64,000 nucleotides of DNA from contig JASXTE010000002.1 of the NCBI GenBank assembly GCA_030280995.1, forward strand, positions 35,297,183-35,361,182, in the 5' to 3' direction. Shown here one piece after another: positions 37,219 to 49,120 of the stretch. Position 1 is the stretch's first letter. Each line of letters starts with the position of its first letter. The DNA is from Hemileia vastatrix (taxonomy: Eukaryota > Basidiomycota > Pucciniomycetes > Pucciniales > Zaghouaniaceae). Below the pieces are notes generated by a model. That model was given only the letters and a program-made list of their open reading frames with translations. It was not told the DNA's origin and did not search any database. Both the position numbers and the translations under genes were made by a program.

Positions 37219-40200
37219 ATGCCTCCATTTTTTCATGTATGTCAATGTCAAGATCTTGGATGTGTCAATAGAAAGTATCAAACTTCTTCTGGGTCCTTTG
37301 AAGTTGGTATGGCTTTCAAAAGCTCTAATTCTTATGCAAAACATCAAGAGGAAAGAAATAGGAAGGCCCAGATGGTTATTTCTTCCAACAATCCACTTAA
37401 CATTGGAAGTTCCCGCTCCACAGAAACAGTAAGCTGTATATCTATAGTTCAATGTGAGAATTAAAGTCTTTATGATGTTTCAATGATTTATTACATAGGG
37501 GCAGTTGCTATTGGGGGCAGAAGTATCTTCAACAGTCTCTAGAAACTCAAATCTCGGGGAACGGTATAGCCAAATAATTATGTGGCAGGCAGCAAAGCTT
37601 TCTCTGATTCATCATTTGAGCAAAGAAGGTTGTACTCAATTTTTGAATGAAGAAATTAAGAAGCTCAAACTTCTAGGTGATAGTGGAATACTGGATTCTG
37701 ATAGCATTGTCCGCCTGGTCCCACGCTCGATAGATACAGTTTTTAGTCGATTAAAGCTCAATCAATCATTTTTCACTAAAACATGCTGTCCTAAATGCTT
37801 TGCTCTTTATGAGTATAACTCTGAATCTCAACCATCTATACTATGTTGCAATCAACCGTTTCTTTCATCATCAAAGCGCTATTTAAAAATGTTTGGAGCA
37901 GGACAAATTGCAGTTAAATGTGATGAAAGGCTGTATTTGATGGAGGAACATCAAGAACATGTAAAATACTTATCTCTTAAAACATTTCATCACCATTCTT
38001 TTATCGACTGGCTTAAGGAAAAGATCAAACTGTTCAAATTTGAGCTTCTGATTGAGAAGAAAACCCCTGTGGCAGAACGTGTAGAGTGTGATTTGATGAA
38101 GGATGTTTGTGATGGTTCAATTTGGAAAAACTTTCCCATAACCACTCCAGCTCTGGATAGCAATGATGATGAATATACGATAACTTCAGGCAACTTAATG
38201 TTTACTTTATATGTCGACTGGTTTAGGCCTGGTGGCAATAGGATTGGAGGTCATCAGAAGTCTGTAGGCAATATTATGATGGTGTGTATGAACCTACCTC
38301 AAGAAGATAGATACAAAATGGAAAATCTTTTTTTGTATTCTATTATACCCGGACCAACAGAACCCACAAGTGAACAGCTTAATCACCTTCTAAAACCACT
38401 GGTTAATGATCTACAAACTCTATGGGATGGTATATTGATTGAAAAGACACATCTTTATCCACAAGGCCGGAAATTAAGAGTTGCATTGTTCTCTTTGATA
38501 GGTGACATTCCTGCAATACGAAAATTGGCTGGCTTTTCGAGTCACTCTGCAAAAATGTTCTGCTCTTTCTGTAATATCTCTAAAGATGAAATTAGTGAAA
38601 AGAATGTGGGAAATTTTTCATTACGGAATCATGAGGATCATATGTGCTGGGCAACAAAGTGGAAAAATTCTAAGTCACATTGGGAGCGTGTATCAATTGT
38701 TCAAAATCATGGGGTACGATGGAGTGAGCTGAATAACCTTGAATATTGGCGTCCAACTGAATATTGCTCAATTGATGTTATGCATTCACATATGCTTGGC
38801 AACCTAAAAGATCACAGTCTAAGCTATTTTCAAATCCAAAATGCAGCAAAAGATCTAGAAAGAAAGCTGGAAAAGGATAAAAATTGGCATGTAAGAGAAG
38901 AAGATGATGATTTCTTTTCTGATACTTCACTGCACAAACATTCAAAAAAACGTAGAAGTAGCTTAAGCACCACGAATAATGATGATGATGATACAGGACA
39001 CACGAGACAGCACAAGCGGCAAAGACGTACGAGTTCAAGACAGTCATCAAGTCATCATGGACTAGATAATGAAGGATTGGGAACAAATCGATCAAGAAGC
39101 CAGAGTAGGTCATCCAGCTCCAAATTTATTCCTCCATATAGCGATGTGGCCTCAGTACAGTCTCAAAGCAGTGACAGTAGGAATTCATTGTATAACTTAA
39201 GGCAAAGAAGCATTAGCATATCACAGAGTGAAGGATCTCACTCATCAAATGAGACAGCTAGAGATGAAGAAAATAAAAGGAAAGGTAAGGAGAAAGAAAA
39301 TGAAGGTAGTAGTAATCCACGAATCACAGCAGCAGAGCTACAGGTTGTATGGAAGATGATTGATCAAGTAAGAAGACCTTCCTGGCTAACACGAGTTCCA
39401 AAATCAGTAGGATCTAAAAAGGCAGGATCCCTCAAGGCAGCAGAATGGCACATGCTGTATACTCTCTACTTCCCTTTGTCACTTATACCCCTTTGGTTTG
39501 AAAAATTTAAAGAATCTGAATCTTCAGCTTCCTCAGCTGATAAACCAAGAGAATATTATCTTCTCAAGTCACTTGTAACATTATGCTCGATCACCAATTT
39601 TTTGACATTAAAAAATATACAGACTAATGAGCTTAAAGATCTAGATCAATTTCTGTTAGAGTATCGTGAGTGCCTTGAAGAGGGTTGGAAGAATATTAAT
39701 GCAAAGCCAAATCTGCATATCACTCAACATTATCCTGAAATGATAAAGCGTCTTGGTCCACCATCAGGTACAGCTACTTGGTCTGGAGAGCGGGTGAATC
39801 ATATATTATCTGAAATTCCAAACAATCACCATCCACGTATGTAATGTTTGTAAGAAATGATTTAAAAACTCAGCTGTGCTAATTTATTAATATTTACCAC
39901 AGGAGAGATACCGCTAACAATGCTCAAACATTGGTATCGGAAGTCTAGGGTATTAGATCTTGGTGAAGCTGAAGATAATGATCAATGTGAGACTAAAAAA
40001 ATCCATATTGATCTCGATAAACAAAACAAATGGATCCATCTAAGTATGGCATTATTTACTAAATGGGTAAGGGCACGAATGGGAAAAGAAACTTCAAGAC
40101 GGGCTTTGACACCATCGGAGAAAAGTGGGGATCGGGTAGTTGAAAATGTAGCAAGCATATTGATACATGGAAAGAGGTTTACTAGTTACCATCGACACAT

Positions 40201-40606
40201 TGCTAATTCAACAATTGAATTCTACTATGGAAAAGATAGCCAGTTTGGGCAAATTGATGATCTTTTCAGATCAAAGGAAGAGATTGATCAAATATATTTA
40301 ATAGTAAGTCCTTTCAAAGAGCTCCGTCCAGAAGAAACATCAAAGGATCCCTATGAGCTTTTCCCACAAGTGCATTGTCGGTTAGTAAGAGTAGCCAAAG
40401 CAACTCAAATTGTGATTAAGAAAGATGCAATAATTGGACATGCAGCTACTGTCGAGCACAAAAAAGGAATGTTTGGAATCAAAGACGAGGTTGTCACTGC
40501 CATTGGACTGCAGACAGTAGTGAGTGAAAAAATTAATCAAATTTATTTTCTGTTGACTAACATCTTTGTGTTAATTTGGGATTCGGGAAATTTGTAGGAT
40601 TGGTGA
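37219..40606 (+). CDS. Tnp2-family (En/Spm, CACTA) transposase, intact, copy B
   Basis: Exons 37219-37428, 37499-39836, 39903-40519 and probably 40598-40606, about 1057 residues. Start chosen at the first ATG before CQCQDLGC. The Tnp2 core is complete: VDWFRPGG (Asp ~310, codon at 38216), IIPGPTEP, GDIPAIRKLAGF (Asp ~406, codon at 38504), FCSFC, DVMHSHMLGNLKDH (Asp ~496, codon at 38774), then SWLTRVPKSVGSKKAG, WSGERVNHILSE, and in exon 3 the LTMLKHWYR block equivalent to the ETMM..F.R of other fungal Tnp2 proteins. The ~150-residue insert before SWLT is rich in Ser, Arg and Asp and looks disordered. This gene is the likely source of mobility for all related elements here. The last, three-codon exon is a guess from splice sites. 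Confidence 0.93.
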
Positions 40607-41023
40607 TATTTGTAAATGGTGAAAGAAATAATTCAATGCTCGATTAAAAAATGCAATGCATCCAACTTACCTTATCATAAACCAGTGAACAATTACTTTG
40701 GTTGCTTTTATTGCGAGAGAACCCATGCTTTCAATGAGTCATTTTTATCTTAAATGTAAGAATGAAAGAAATAAAATCATGATAATGAGAAATATGATAA
40801 AATTTTTACTTAATGAATGATCTTCTTGCTCATTCATCTACTATAAATAGTTTGACCTTCCAACTTTAGCTGATAGCTATATATTATTCACTTTATTTTT
40901 CGACAAGAGAACATACACGTTTACAAGACTATATACATAGTATCTTTTTTTACTTTAGCTTTGATAGGTATAAATTTTAACAACTGATTATTTTTATTTT
41001 ATTTTATTTTATTACAGTTCATT
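40607..41023 (+). promoter_or_regulatory. Promoter region of accessory protein 2 gene, copy B
   Basis: A CTATAAATAG TATA element at 40841-40850 lies about 175 bp before the ATG and is kept in copy C (near 59570), despite that copy's decay. A pyrimidine-rich stretch and TTTTATTTTATT repeats precede the start codon. Confidence 0.5.
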
Positions 41024-42701
41024 ATGGATGATAATTTTGAAGGGATGTCTGTTGACCCAACCGATTCTGATTGTTTTCCGCCTCAACATACTAATACTGG
41101 AAATACTCCTCCACCACCCTCTGCTGATCCACCTCCAGATGCATCTCAATCTGTACCACCTAATCCTAACCCACCACCTAATCCCAATCCAGGCCAAGAG
41201 TCTCATTCAGAACCGAGAAATTTTAATCCCAATCATCCTTCTGCTTCTGAAAGTGCTGATCAGCAAGCTGATAAGCTAGGAAGAGATTGGGCTAGTGAAG
41301 TATTGAGGGAATTTTTCGGAGACCAATCATCATCTGCTCAGCCTAACCAAGGAGCAAGCACAAGTGGAGCAGGTAAGTAAAATTTGTAGTGTATTCTTTT
41401 ATTGAAAAATAACCAATTTAATTAACTTATTTGAATTGTTAGTGAATCCCTCAATCATTATGGGTATCAGTGATTACCACAGACTCAATTCAGCAGAGTC
41501 TCATGAGCGAGAACGGGGGTTAAGGGCTGTAAGAGGCTTAGTTAGAAGGAATGATGTTCCCAGGAGCTCGGACAGTCTAAATAGAAATATTTACCACTTT
41601 CTGAAGTATTGTCTTGGGGGACCAACACAAATATCAAAATATCCTGCGAGCCCAACACCTTTGGAGATTGAAAATTGGAAAGATTGGAGCCAATTCAAAC
41701 TAAAAACCATTCAAACTGTCCTAACCCAAGTCCAATCTTCTAACCGTGCCAATTCTGCAGCTGATCGACAATTTCTGATAACCAATTCTATAGCCTTCTT
41801 GCGATCCAAAATTCGACTACCCGAATTTTTTCCAGCACCTGAGCCTCGAGGACTAAAAGGAGGAGCACCGATCCCACTTTCTGTCAAAAGAAACTTAGAG
41901 CGTGAATTGCAAGAAAAAGGTTTTCGGAAATTCACATTTGATTGGACTTGCCGTGATTTTTCAGAATCAACTTGGAATCAAGTCATGGGAAGCATAGTAT
42001 GCGACCACTGTACCAGATGGCTCACCACCTTGAATACAATCGATCAGTCAAAGCTTCAGTTCACTCAATGTGTTATTGAGAAATGGGTAGTTAATAAGGG
42101 GAAGGAGATGATAAGGTTGTTTGGGCAAGAAGAGGAAAGGGTAGCAAGAGAAAAGATTGAAAAGAGGGCAAGGGCACAAGTAAAACGTTATCGGACCAAG
42201 GTAAGTTTTTAATTTTACTTTGCTTTTTGTTATTATGAAGCTGATTTAGTTGGAATTCAGATTGCTAGTGCACGCTACAAGTTAGCAAGAGATCTCTGAA
42301 GTGATGTGCCAGGTTTTGTTGTGCTTTTTCATGATACTAGGTGCATCTCTGATATCGAGGAAGGCCCAGCACCAGCCCCAACTGCACCTATCCGAGCTAT
42401 TCCTGGATGGCGAAATCCTGAACTCAATGATTTGTTTAAAAAAATGGATAAGATGACAAAGGACTTAGCCCATACACCAGCTCAAAAAAAATCAACATTA
42501 AAAACATATTCACGGTCATCAGAAAGGACAGTTGCACAAAATGGTATATTCAATGTTCCCAAATACCTCCCCAAGAATTGCTATTCAGCAACATTTTTGC
42601 AAGGATTATCTGTGAATGAACGTGAGTCACTTGGGGTTGGAGCTGATATTGATCTGGTAAAGATTCGGGAATCAATTAATAGAGCATCAACATCATCATA
42701 A
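41024..42701 (+). pseudogene. Transposon accessory protein 2, copy B, with premature stop
   Basis: Exons 41024-41372, 41443-42200 and 42261-42701; 515 residues in the intact copy A version. In copy B the 13th codon of exon 3 is TGA (42297-42299), where copies A and C have TGC, so the product would end after about 381 residues and lose the C-terminal region with LPKNCYSATF. The rest is intact: Pro-rich N terminus, GFRKFTFDW, WNQVMGSIV and the basic RAQVKRYRTK at the end of exon 2. Whether the truncated protein still works is unknown. Two other private changes (Lys for Gln in ADQLG; Arg for Gln in GWQNPEL) are seen against A and C. Confidence 0.8.
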
Positions 42702-42889
42702 CTTAGGTATAACGGTGATCTTCTGTGTAATATAGCTATCTTATATTGAATTTTATGTATTCTGTTTTTTTTCAAAGCAGCTTGGTAAATGTTATAAAGT
42801 GATATTGAGAGAGAGTAACATTTTATTTAAGAAAAACAAATAATGTATGAGATATAAAAATGTATTTTCAACAAATTGATGGTCCATAC
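42702..42889. other. 3' region of accessory protein 2 gene
   Basis: Short AT-rich spacer between the stop codon and the palindrome array; no specific signal identified. Confidence 0.4.
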
Positions 42890-44880
42890 CTCTTTATGTC
42901 ACATTTATGTATCCATATTAATTTCAATCGAATTTAATGTTGACCAATACATAGTGAATACACGCTATGCCACTTATACTTGCCAGGCATTGCTACCATT
43001 AAATATGCCAGTATCAAAAATTAATTTCGATCGAAATTAATGAGCATGATAATCATGAATTTCTGGAGTCAACTGCTTATTTTTATGCATGGTGCCTTGC
43101 CAACATTAATTTCGATCGAAATTACTTTTGATACTGGCATATTGCATGGTGTCTATTCCTGGAAAGTGTAAGTGGCATAGTGTGTATTCATTACGTATTG
43201 GTCAACATTAATTTCAATAGAATTTAATATTGACATTTTCATATTGAACCCAAACCAGCAAACGACCCAAAAAATTCTTCATAAAACTGCTCATTAATTT
43301 CGATCGAAATTAGTGAGCACCATATACATATTGAATGGTAGTTATATCTGGTGTGTGTAAGTTGTAAAGCTTGTGTTCAATGTTTATTGGTCAACATTAA
43401 TTTTGATTGAAATTAATATTAATGTGTAAATGATATTTACATGCTCAATATGCATTGTAATGTGTTTACTTAACAATAGAGTGCCCTACTTTTCATCTTA
43501 CATAAAAATGCTTGGTAGCATGTCAAATTCAATTTTTATTAAAATTAATGTTGACATGTTACCATGCATAACAGTAAGCAACTGACTGAATAAATTGATG
43601 ATAATCATGAACCTTAATTTCGATCGAAATTAATGTTGCCAAGTGCAGATTGAAAAAAAGCTATGCCACTTACACTAGCCAGGCATATTTACTATTTATT
43701 ATGTATTGGTCAACATTAATTTTTATAGAAATTAATATGGATATGTAAATTTTATATTTACCCTCAACATGTATAGTAAATTTCAATACTTAAAAATACT
43801 TGCCGTCCTTTACATGTCATGCAAAAAAGCATTATATCATTTCAACATTAATTTTGATCAAAATTAATGTTGGAATGCCATTATGCATTGAAACAACTAA
43901 CTGACTGAAAAAGTTCATGATCAAAATGCTCATTAATTTTGATCAAAATTAATGTTGACCAATAAACATTGAACACAAGCTTTACAACTTACACACACCA
44001 GATATAACTACCATTCAATATGTATATGGTGCTAACTAATTTCGATCGAAATTAATGAGCAGTTTTATGAAGAATTTTTTGGGTTGTTTGCTGGTTTGGG
44101 TTCAATATGAAAATGTCAATATTAAATTCTATTGAAATTAATGTTGACCAATACATAATGAATACACACTATGCCACTTACACTTTCCAGGCATATATAC
44201 ATGCAATATGCCAGTATCAAAAGTAATTTCGATCGAAATTAATGTTGGCAAGGCACCATGCATAAAAATAAGCAGTTGACTCCAGAAATTCATGATTATC
44301 ATGCTCATTAATTTCGATCGAAATTAATTTTTGATACTGGCATATTTAATGGTAGCTATGCCTGGAAAGTGTAAGTGGCATAGCATGTATTCATTATGTA
44401 TTAGTCAACATTAATTTCGATCGAAATTAATATGGACATGGACTATGCATAAAATTCCTATAAGTATAGGTAAGCTAAGCAGTTAGATAAACTGGTTTGA
44501 TCAAGTACACCATATAAAAATTGATGTTTTAATGCCTTGGTTAATTTCGATCAAAATTAATATTAAGCCATGCATGTTGAATTTTATCTATGTCTGTGTA
44601 GTCCATGTGAAATGGCTTGTATTCAATATGCAGGGGTCTATATTAATTTCGATCGAAATTATGAGGTTCATTGCCTCATAAATTTGATGGTTTCTGTCAG
44701 TGTTTCATGCATGGTGCCATCTGATACTTGTTGATTCCTATCAAAATTAATTTCAACACCAATATATTGAATACAAACCATGGCACTTACAGTACTTGGT
44801 CATAGCTAAAACTCAATATGCTAGTCTCAAAATTAATTTCGATAGAAATTAATCAGGATCCATGAAGTTTATCAATAGTG
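42890..44880. repeat. Palindrome array centred on TTTCGATCGAAA (copy B)
   Basis: About 18-20 palindromes spaced roughly 90-110 bp. Nine have the perfect core TTTCGATCGAAA (near 43026, 43112, 43298, 43618, 44040, 44228, 44313, 44413 and 44647), most extended to TAATTTCGATCGAAATTA; the others are variants such as TTTTGATCAAAA. Spacers recur as inverted copies: 42910-43400 is complementary to 43950-44435 about a centre near 43675, so the array is a palindrome made of palindromes. Each perfect core holds two CpG sites in an otherwise CpG-poor region. No coding capacity. It lies between accessory protein 2 and the acidic protein in all three copies. Confidence 0.94.
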
Positions 44881-45888
44881 TATGAGTTAAGTTTCAAGTC
44901 ATATGTTTCATCATTTTCTTGCACCCATTTCTAGGTTATCTCAACAATTTTTTTCAAGTTTTATTATATTAATCAAAACTGTGGTAAGTTGTGAAAAATT
45001 AGCTAATCCAAATCTCAAATTGAATATTAATATTTTAATAATTTTGAATGTTGCTTAAGGTATTTCATTGGGTGATTCATAATAATATTTTATCAACTTA
45101 GTAGTCCTATAACTTTTGAAAAGTAACAATTTTGGTATAGTTAGGGACAACAATGCAATATCTTGTGCAGACTAAGATATATTGCAAAATAAAACTATTC
45201 AATTTTTTTTTTTCCCTTAGTTGTATCCAAGTTTATCAAAGGTTTGGTCACGGTGCCCACACCCTAGCCTGACACTCCTCCTGTCACTTAAAAAACAAAT
45301 TCTTATCTTAAATTCTAATGTTACCAATTTTATATTTATAATTCATTTCTTGTTTGATGAGGCATATCAGTATATATGTGAATCTCGCATTGTCATCTGA
45401 AATTAAATTTAACAAATATTCATAAAGGATTATCCTTTTTTTTCATATAATATACTAATTAAGTGTATCTCCATTGTTTAGGAGTAAATTCTAATTTAAA
45501 AAATTTTGTATTTACCCGTGGCAATTTGAATATGGGATATAAATTTGTTATTATTTGTTTTTCACACTAAAAGTCCCCAAAGAATTACTAGTATTTTCTG
45601 TTAGCTACATCAAATTTCGCTTCAATATAAACAGATTGTGATTTAGCATGTTACTCAGTTTACCCCACTATGAATAATACATGTTAAAAAAAGCTCAAAT
45701 AATATAAAATCCCCCTCTTTATGTTTTCTGTTTCTTTCATCCTCACTTTAATTTTAATCTTATTCAATTTTTTATCCTATTAAAATATCAACTTCAATTT
45801 TCTAGAATAGAGTTTCTTATAATTATTCATCATATTACATCATAATTTTTTGATATCGAATACTTTTTTTTAATATTCATTAATCAAT
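44881..45888. other. Non-coding interval upstream of the acidic protein gene, copy B
   Basis: AT-rich, no ORF; probable promoter of the following gene. Nothing else recognised. Confidence 0.5.
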
Positions 45889-48321
45889 ATGTCTAGTATA
45901 CAAAATCCTACACCTCCACTTTGTATGTATATCATGTTCCTCTCTCTTAATTTATATATTTCACTTATGTTCTATATCTTTTTTTTTCAAAAATTTGATT
46001 TTCCAGCACCCAAATGTGTTTCATCCCACTCTCTGATTGATACTCGCTTTGAAGCTTTTGAGCTTGCACCATGTCTGCCACATGGCATGGCACCTAACCC
46101 TCCTGTACTTAGCAATGAGAGGCAGGAAATAACGAGAGTTCAGTATCGCAATTTACTTGAATTGGCTAGAGATAAAACAGAAGAGCTTGTCAAGATCCTT
46201 AACAATAATCCTTCTCCTTCATATTTATCTAACCCTTGTAATGAATTACTCCAATATGTGAAAAGCCTTGAAAAATGTATGTTCATCACCTTTTTTGTCT
46301 CCTTTTAAATTAGTAGATAAGATTATTAATATTTTTTTTTCTTCATATATATTTGTAGCTTATGAGGAGGGTATGATTCCTCCTGATGAAGTCATTGTCA
46401 TTAAGGATGATGATGAGACAGATGAACCATCAGCTTCAACTCATGCTTCAACTTCTAAGGAAAATCTTGAAACACCTGTTATCCGCTCCAAGAAAAAGAG
46501 ATTATCCCAAGGCTCCTCTTTTGTTCGACGTATTAAACCGGCTTCTGCTAATGAATTTTCTGATGTATCAAATAATAAATCTCAAAAAAAAAGCAAAGGT
46601 TTTGATAATGAGTATATTCTTGTTTCCTTTTTTTTTTATTGTTATTCTTTTATCTTTAAAATTCAATCATATATCTCTTTTATTGCTTACATATTGTACT
46701 TTTTATCTTTCTTTTGATATTTTGTACCAGAAACTCACCTGCTGTAGATTGTTCCATCCATAAACGCCCTCTCCCTGATGAAGATGATGAAAAGAGCAAT
46801 GAAAATAGCGATGATCAACTATCAGAATATGAAGCTATGCTTGTTCATCAAAAAAAGCAAAGTTTAAAATCTTCTTCAAGACATGTTGATATGTTTGATA
46901 AAGATGATGATTCAAACAGCTCATCACCGAATTCCTTCATTTCTAAGAAGCAATACCCATCACCTCCTAAATTACCTACTTTGACCTCTTTGAAAGCTTC
47001 TCTACCAATGAAATCAACTCCAATCAAGATATCGAAAAAACCTCTAACTTATTCACCCTCAGTTCTAAAAGAATCTGATTTGCAGGAGGAATTCTGTAAA
47101 ATTCATAATTTTTATAAAGGTAGAATCAGCACGGCAAAGGTCCTAAGGTCGTGGTTGGAAATTGTTACTCTCCTCGAATTACGCTCTTCTACTTATTCCC
47201 AAGAACCCATGTCAAATATTCCAATGTTTACTTTTCATTGGGAAAAATCTTGTGGAGAAGATTGGCTTTCAAAACTTACTGAGTTATGTAAGTTACCATA
47301 ATTTTTAGTCTTGACTTTTGTTCTTTTACTTATTTTTTTTTTCCTTTTGTAGCAAATATTTTTTTAGAGATTGATAGCTCACAGCTATGGGTACTCGATA
47401 ATATTGATTTCAAAAAAATGGAAGATTTATGTGATCCTGATGGTTTAAATACTGAAATTCTTTCCTCAACAAAGAAAACGGATCACCCTGAATCCAATCT
47501 TATCCGAATGCTCATGAGATTAATGATCCCAAGTGACCACTGCCGTTCTTCATGGGTATCTCTTATATCATCTTCACTTTATCTGACCGCACATGAATTC
47601 AGCCAGCTTCCATCACATCAAAACATTAACTCAGATTGTCCAATTGAACGTGGTATTCAGCTTCTAGCTCACCTTTCAAATCTGAAGAGTCCGATTTCTG
47701 ATGGCTTAGAAGTTGGTCCCACTGCACTTCAAACCCGTGATATATCAATGTCAACTCTTCTTCAAATCAGCAATATTATCATTGATATAATTATGTCAAT
47801 TATCATTCTTAAATCAAAATATTGTGCTGCAACAATATCAAGTGGCAAGACTAGTGAAGCTCAACAATCAAGTGAGAAAAACAAAAATACTGAACTGACT
47901 ATAAGGAGAGAGAAACAAAAGGCTGCACTAAACAAAATAAATTCTGAATACTCCCACCACCGATATCAATCTTTCACATTCTATATAATTGATGGTGTCC
48001 GTGGTTTATTTCTGAGCTCTCAAGATCATAGATTGGCTTCAGCAGCTGATTGCTTGGAGGTAATATCAGAAGTTAAGTTTCTTAATTTACATGAAAAAAA
48101 AAAATCATTTGATGGAAGAAATAATTTGGAAAAATTTAAATAACTATATTTTAACATTAATAAAACCTTTTATAGGCAAGTGTGATCCATTTCCTTTAAA
48201 ATTTGATACCCCAAGTCCTCCGGGAATTGCTAGGGCTATTTCTGCAGATTTTCTTAATCACTGGAGCTCCATTCAGCCAGTATCACCTTTTTTTGCTAAA
48301 CATAGCCTTTCAATAAATTAA
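45889..48321 (+). CDS. Acidic/Ser-rich transposon protein of unknown function, 653 residues (copy B)
   Basis: Six exons fit splice phases exactly: 45889-45922, 46007-46276, 46359-46611, 46731-47287, 47353-48059 and 48181-48321. The first exon is only 34 bp, so the true product starts SSIQNPTPPL and skips the hydrophobic stretch that a plain ORF would suggest. Residues ~100-260 are low-complexity and charged (DDDETDEP, SKKKRLSQG, DEDDEKSNENSDD), with basic clusters suited to a nuclear protein. The C-terminal half is better ordered, with helix-like blocks (RISTAKVLRSWLEIVTLLEL, FTFHWEKSCGEDWLSKL, STLLQISNIIIDIIMSIIIL) and an E/K-rich coiled-coil-like run (TIRREKQKAALNKINSEY). I recognise no known family. 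The final exon's acceptor (GCAAG at 48176-48180) is chosen to keep the frame open. Confidence 0.72.
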
Positions 48322-49120
48322 TATTCCAACATGTAAATAGATAAAGTTCTTTCTATATGATATATCTTGTATAATTCAAGTTATTTTCCTTCAAATACGT
48401 CAAAAATGTGACCATCTTTGAAATTTATTAAGTAACCTTTGACATGATTTTCTAAATTAATTATTAAAAAAAATTATTGTAAGTCCAGCAATAACAAAGA
48501 TTTTAAAATCTACTTATATGATTTCAAATACTTGTATTAAATTCTTAAATATTTTATTGTTTATATAAAAATATGATAACTGCTCTAGTTTTGTTACTTT
48601 ACCTTTAATATTATATAATCTATTATTTATTACAAATATTTTCGTTGATTGTAACATTTTTAATCAGAAGTAGAACAATTTAAATAATTAAATGATTACA
48701 TTCTTAAAAAAATACAATTTAATCTATCATTGATTCAAAATTCTTTCTTCAACTCTTTATTATTACCTTTTTTATTAATAAGCCTGTTTGACCTAAAATA
48801 CTATACAGTTAATTTGGTAGCATTAAAAGCACATTTTTATGGCTAATATATTTCAAATTCTTTATTATAGTTTTTTTTATTTTAGAACCTTTGCTACCAA
48901 TTTAATAAAAATGACATTTAAAGATTTCACAACTTATATATTTCCTCAAAAGTAAATCAAATTTTCTTATAATATTATGAAAAAAAATTATTTTATTTCA
49001 CAAATAAAAGAAATAGATAATACTATAATTATCAAAACTGAAAATGTTACAGCTACTCCCAGTATTTATCATGTTTAAATTTGCATTAAGTTGTGTATAT
49101 ATAATATAAATTTTTAATAT
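48322..49120. other. AT-rich spacer between convergent genes
   Basis: About 800 bp between the acidic protein (plus) and Tet-like gene (minus) stop codons; should hold both 3' ends. Nothing else recognised. Confidence 0.5.

Noticed and set aside
37219..40606. Assigning the transposase to the Kyakuja-Dileera-Zisupton class because of the Tet-like neighbour
   Set aside because: The core blocks (VDWFRPGG, IIPGPTEP, GDIPAIRKLAGF, KSVGSKKAG) follow the Tnp2 order, and ends and 3-bp duplications fit CACTA.
42890..44880. CRISPR-like array (regular repeats with unique spacers)
   Set aside because: Fungal context with introns, palindromes rather than direct repeats, spacers that recur in inverted order, and no cas genes.
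45889..46006. N-terminal membrane segment in the acidic protein (hydrophobic run after PPLC)
   Set aside because: The hydrophobic stretch is intron 1, between a GTATGT donor and a TTCCAG acceptor; splicing keeps the frame.
1..46766. Treating 1-15053 and 31716-46766 as the terminal inverted repeats of one enormous element
   Set aside because: Copy B has its own second terminus at 58733 with a matching target duplication and an empty site, so it is a separate insertion; A is another copy in reverse.
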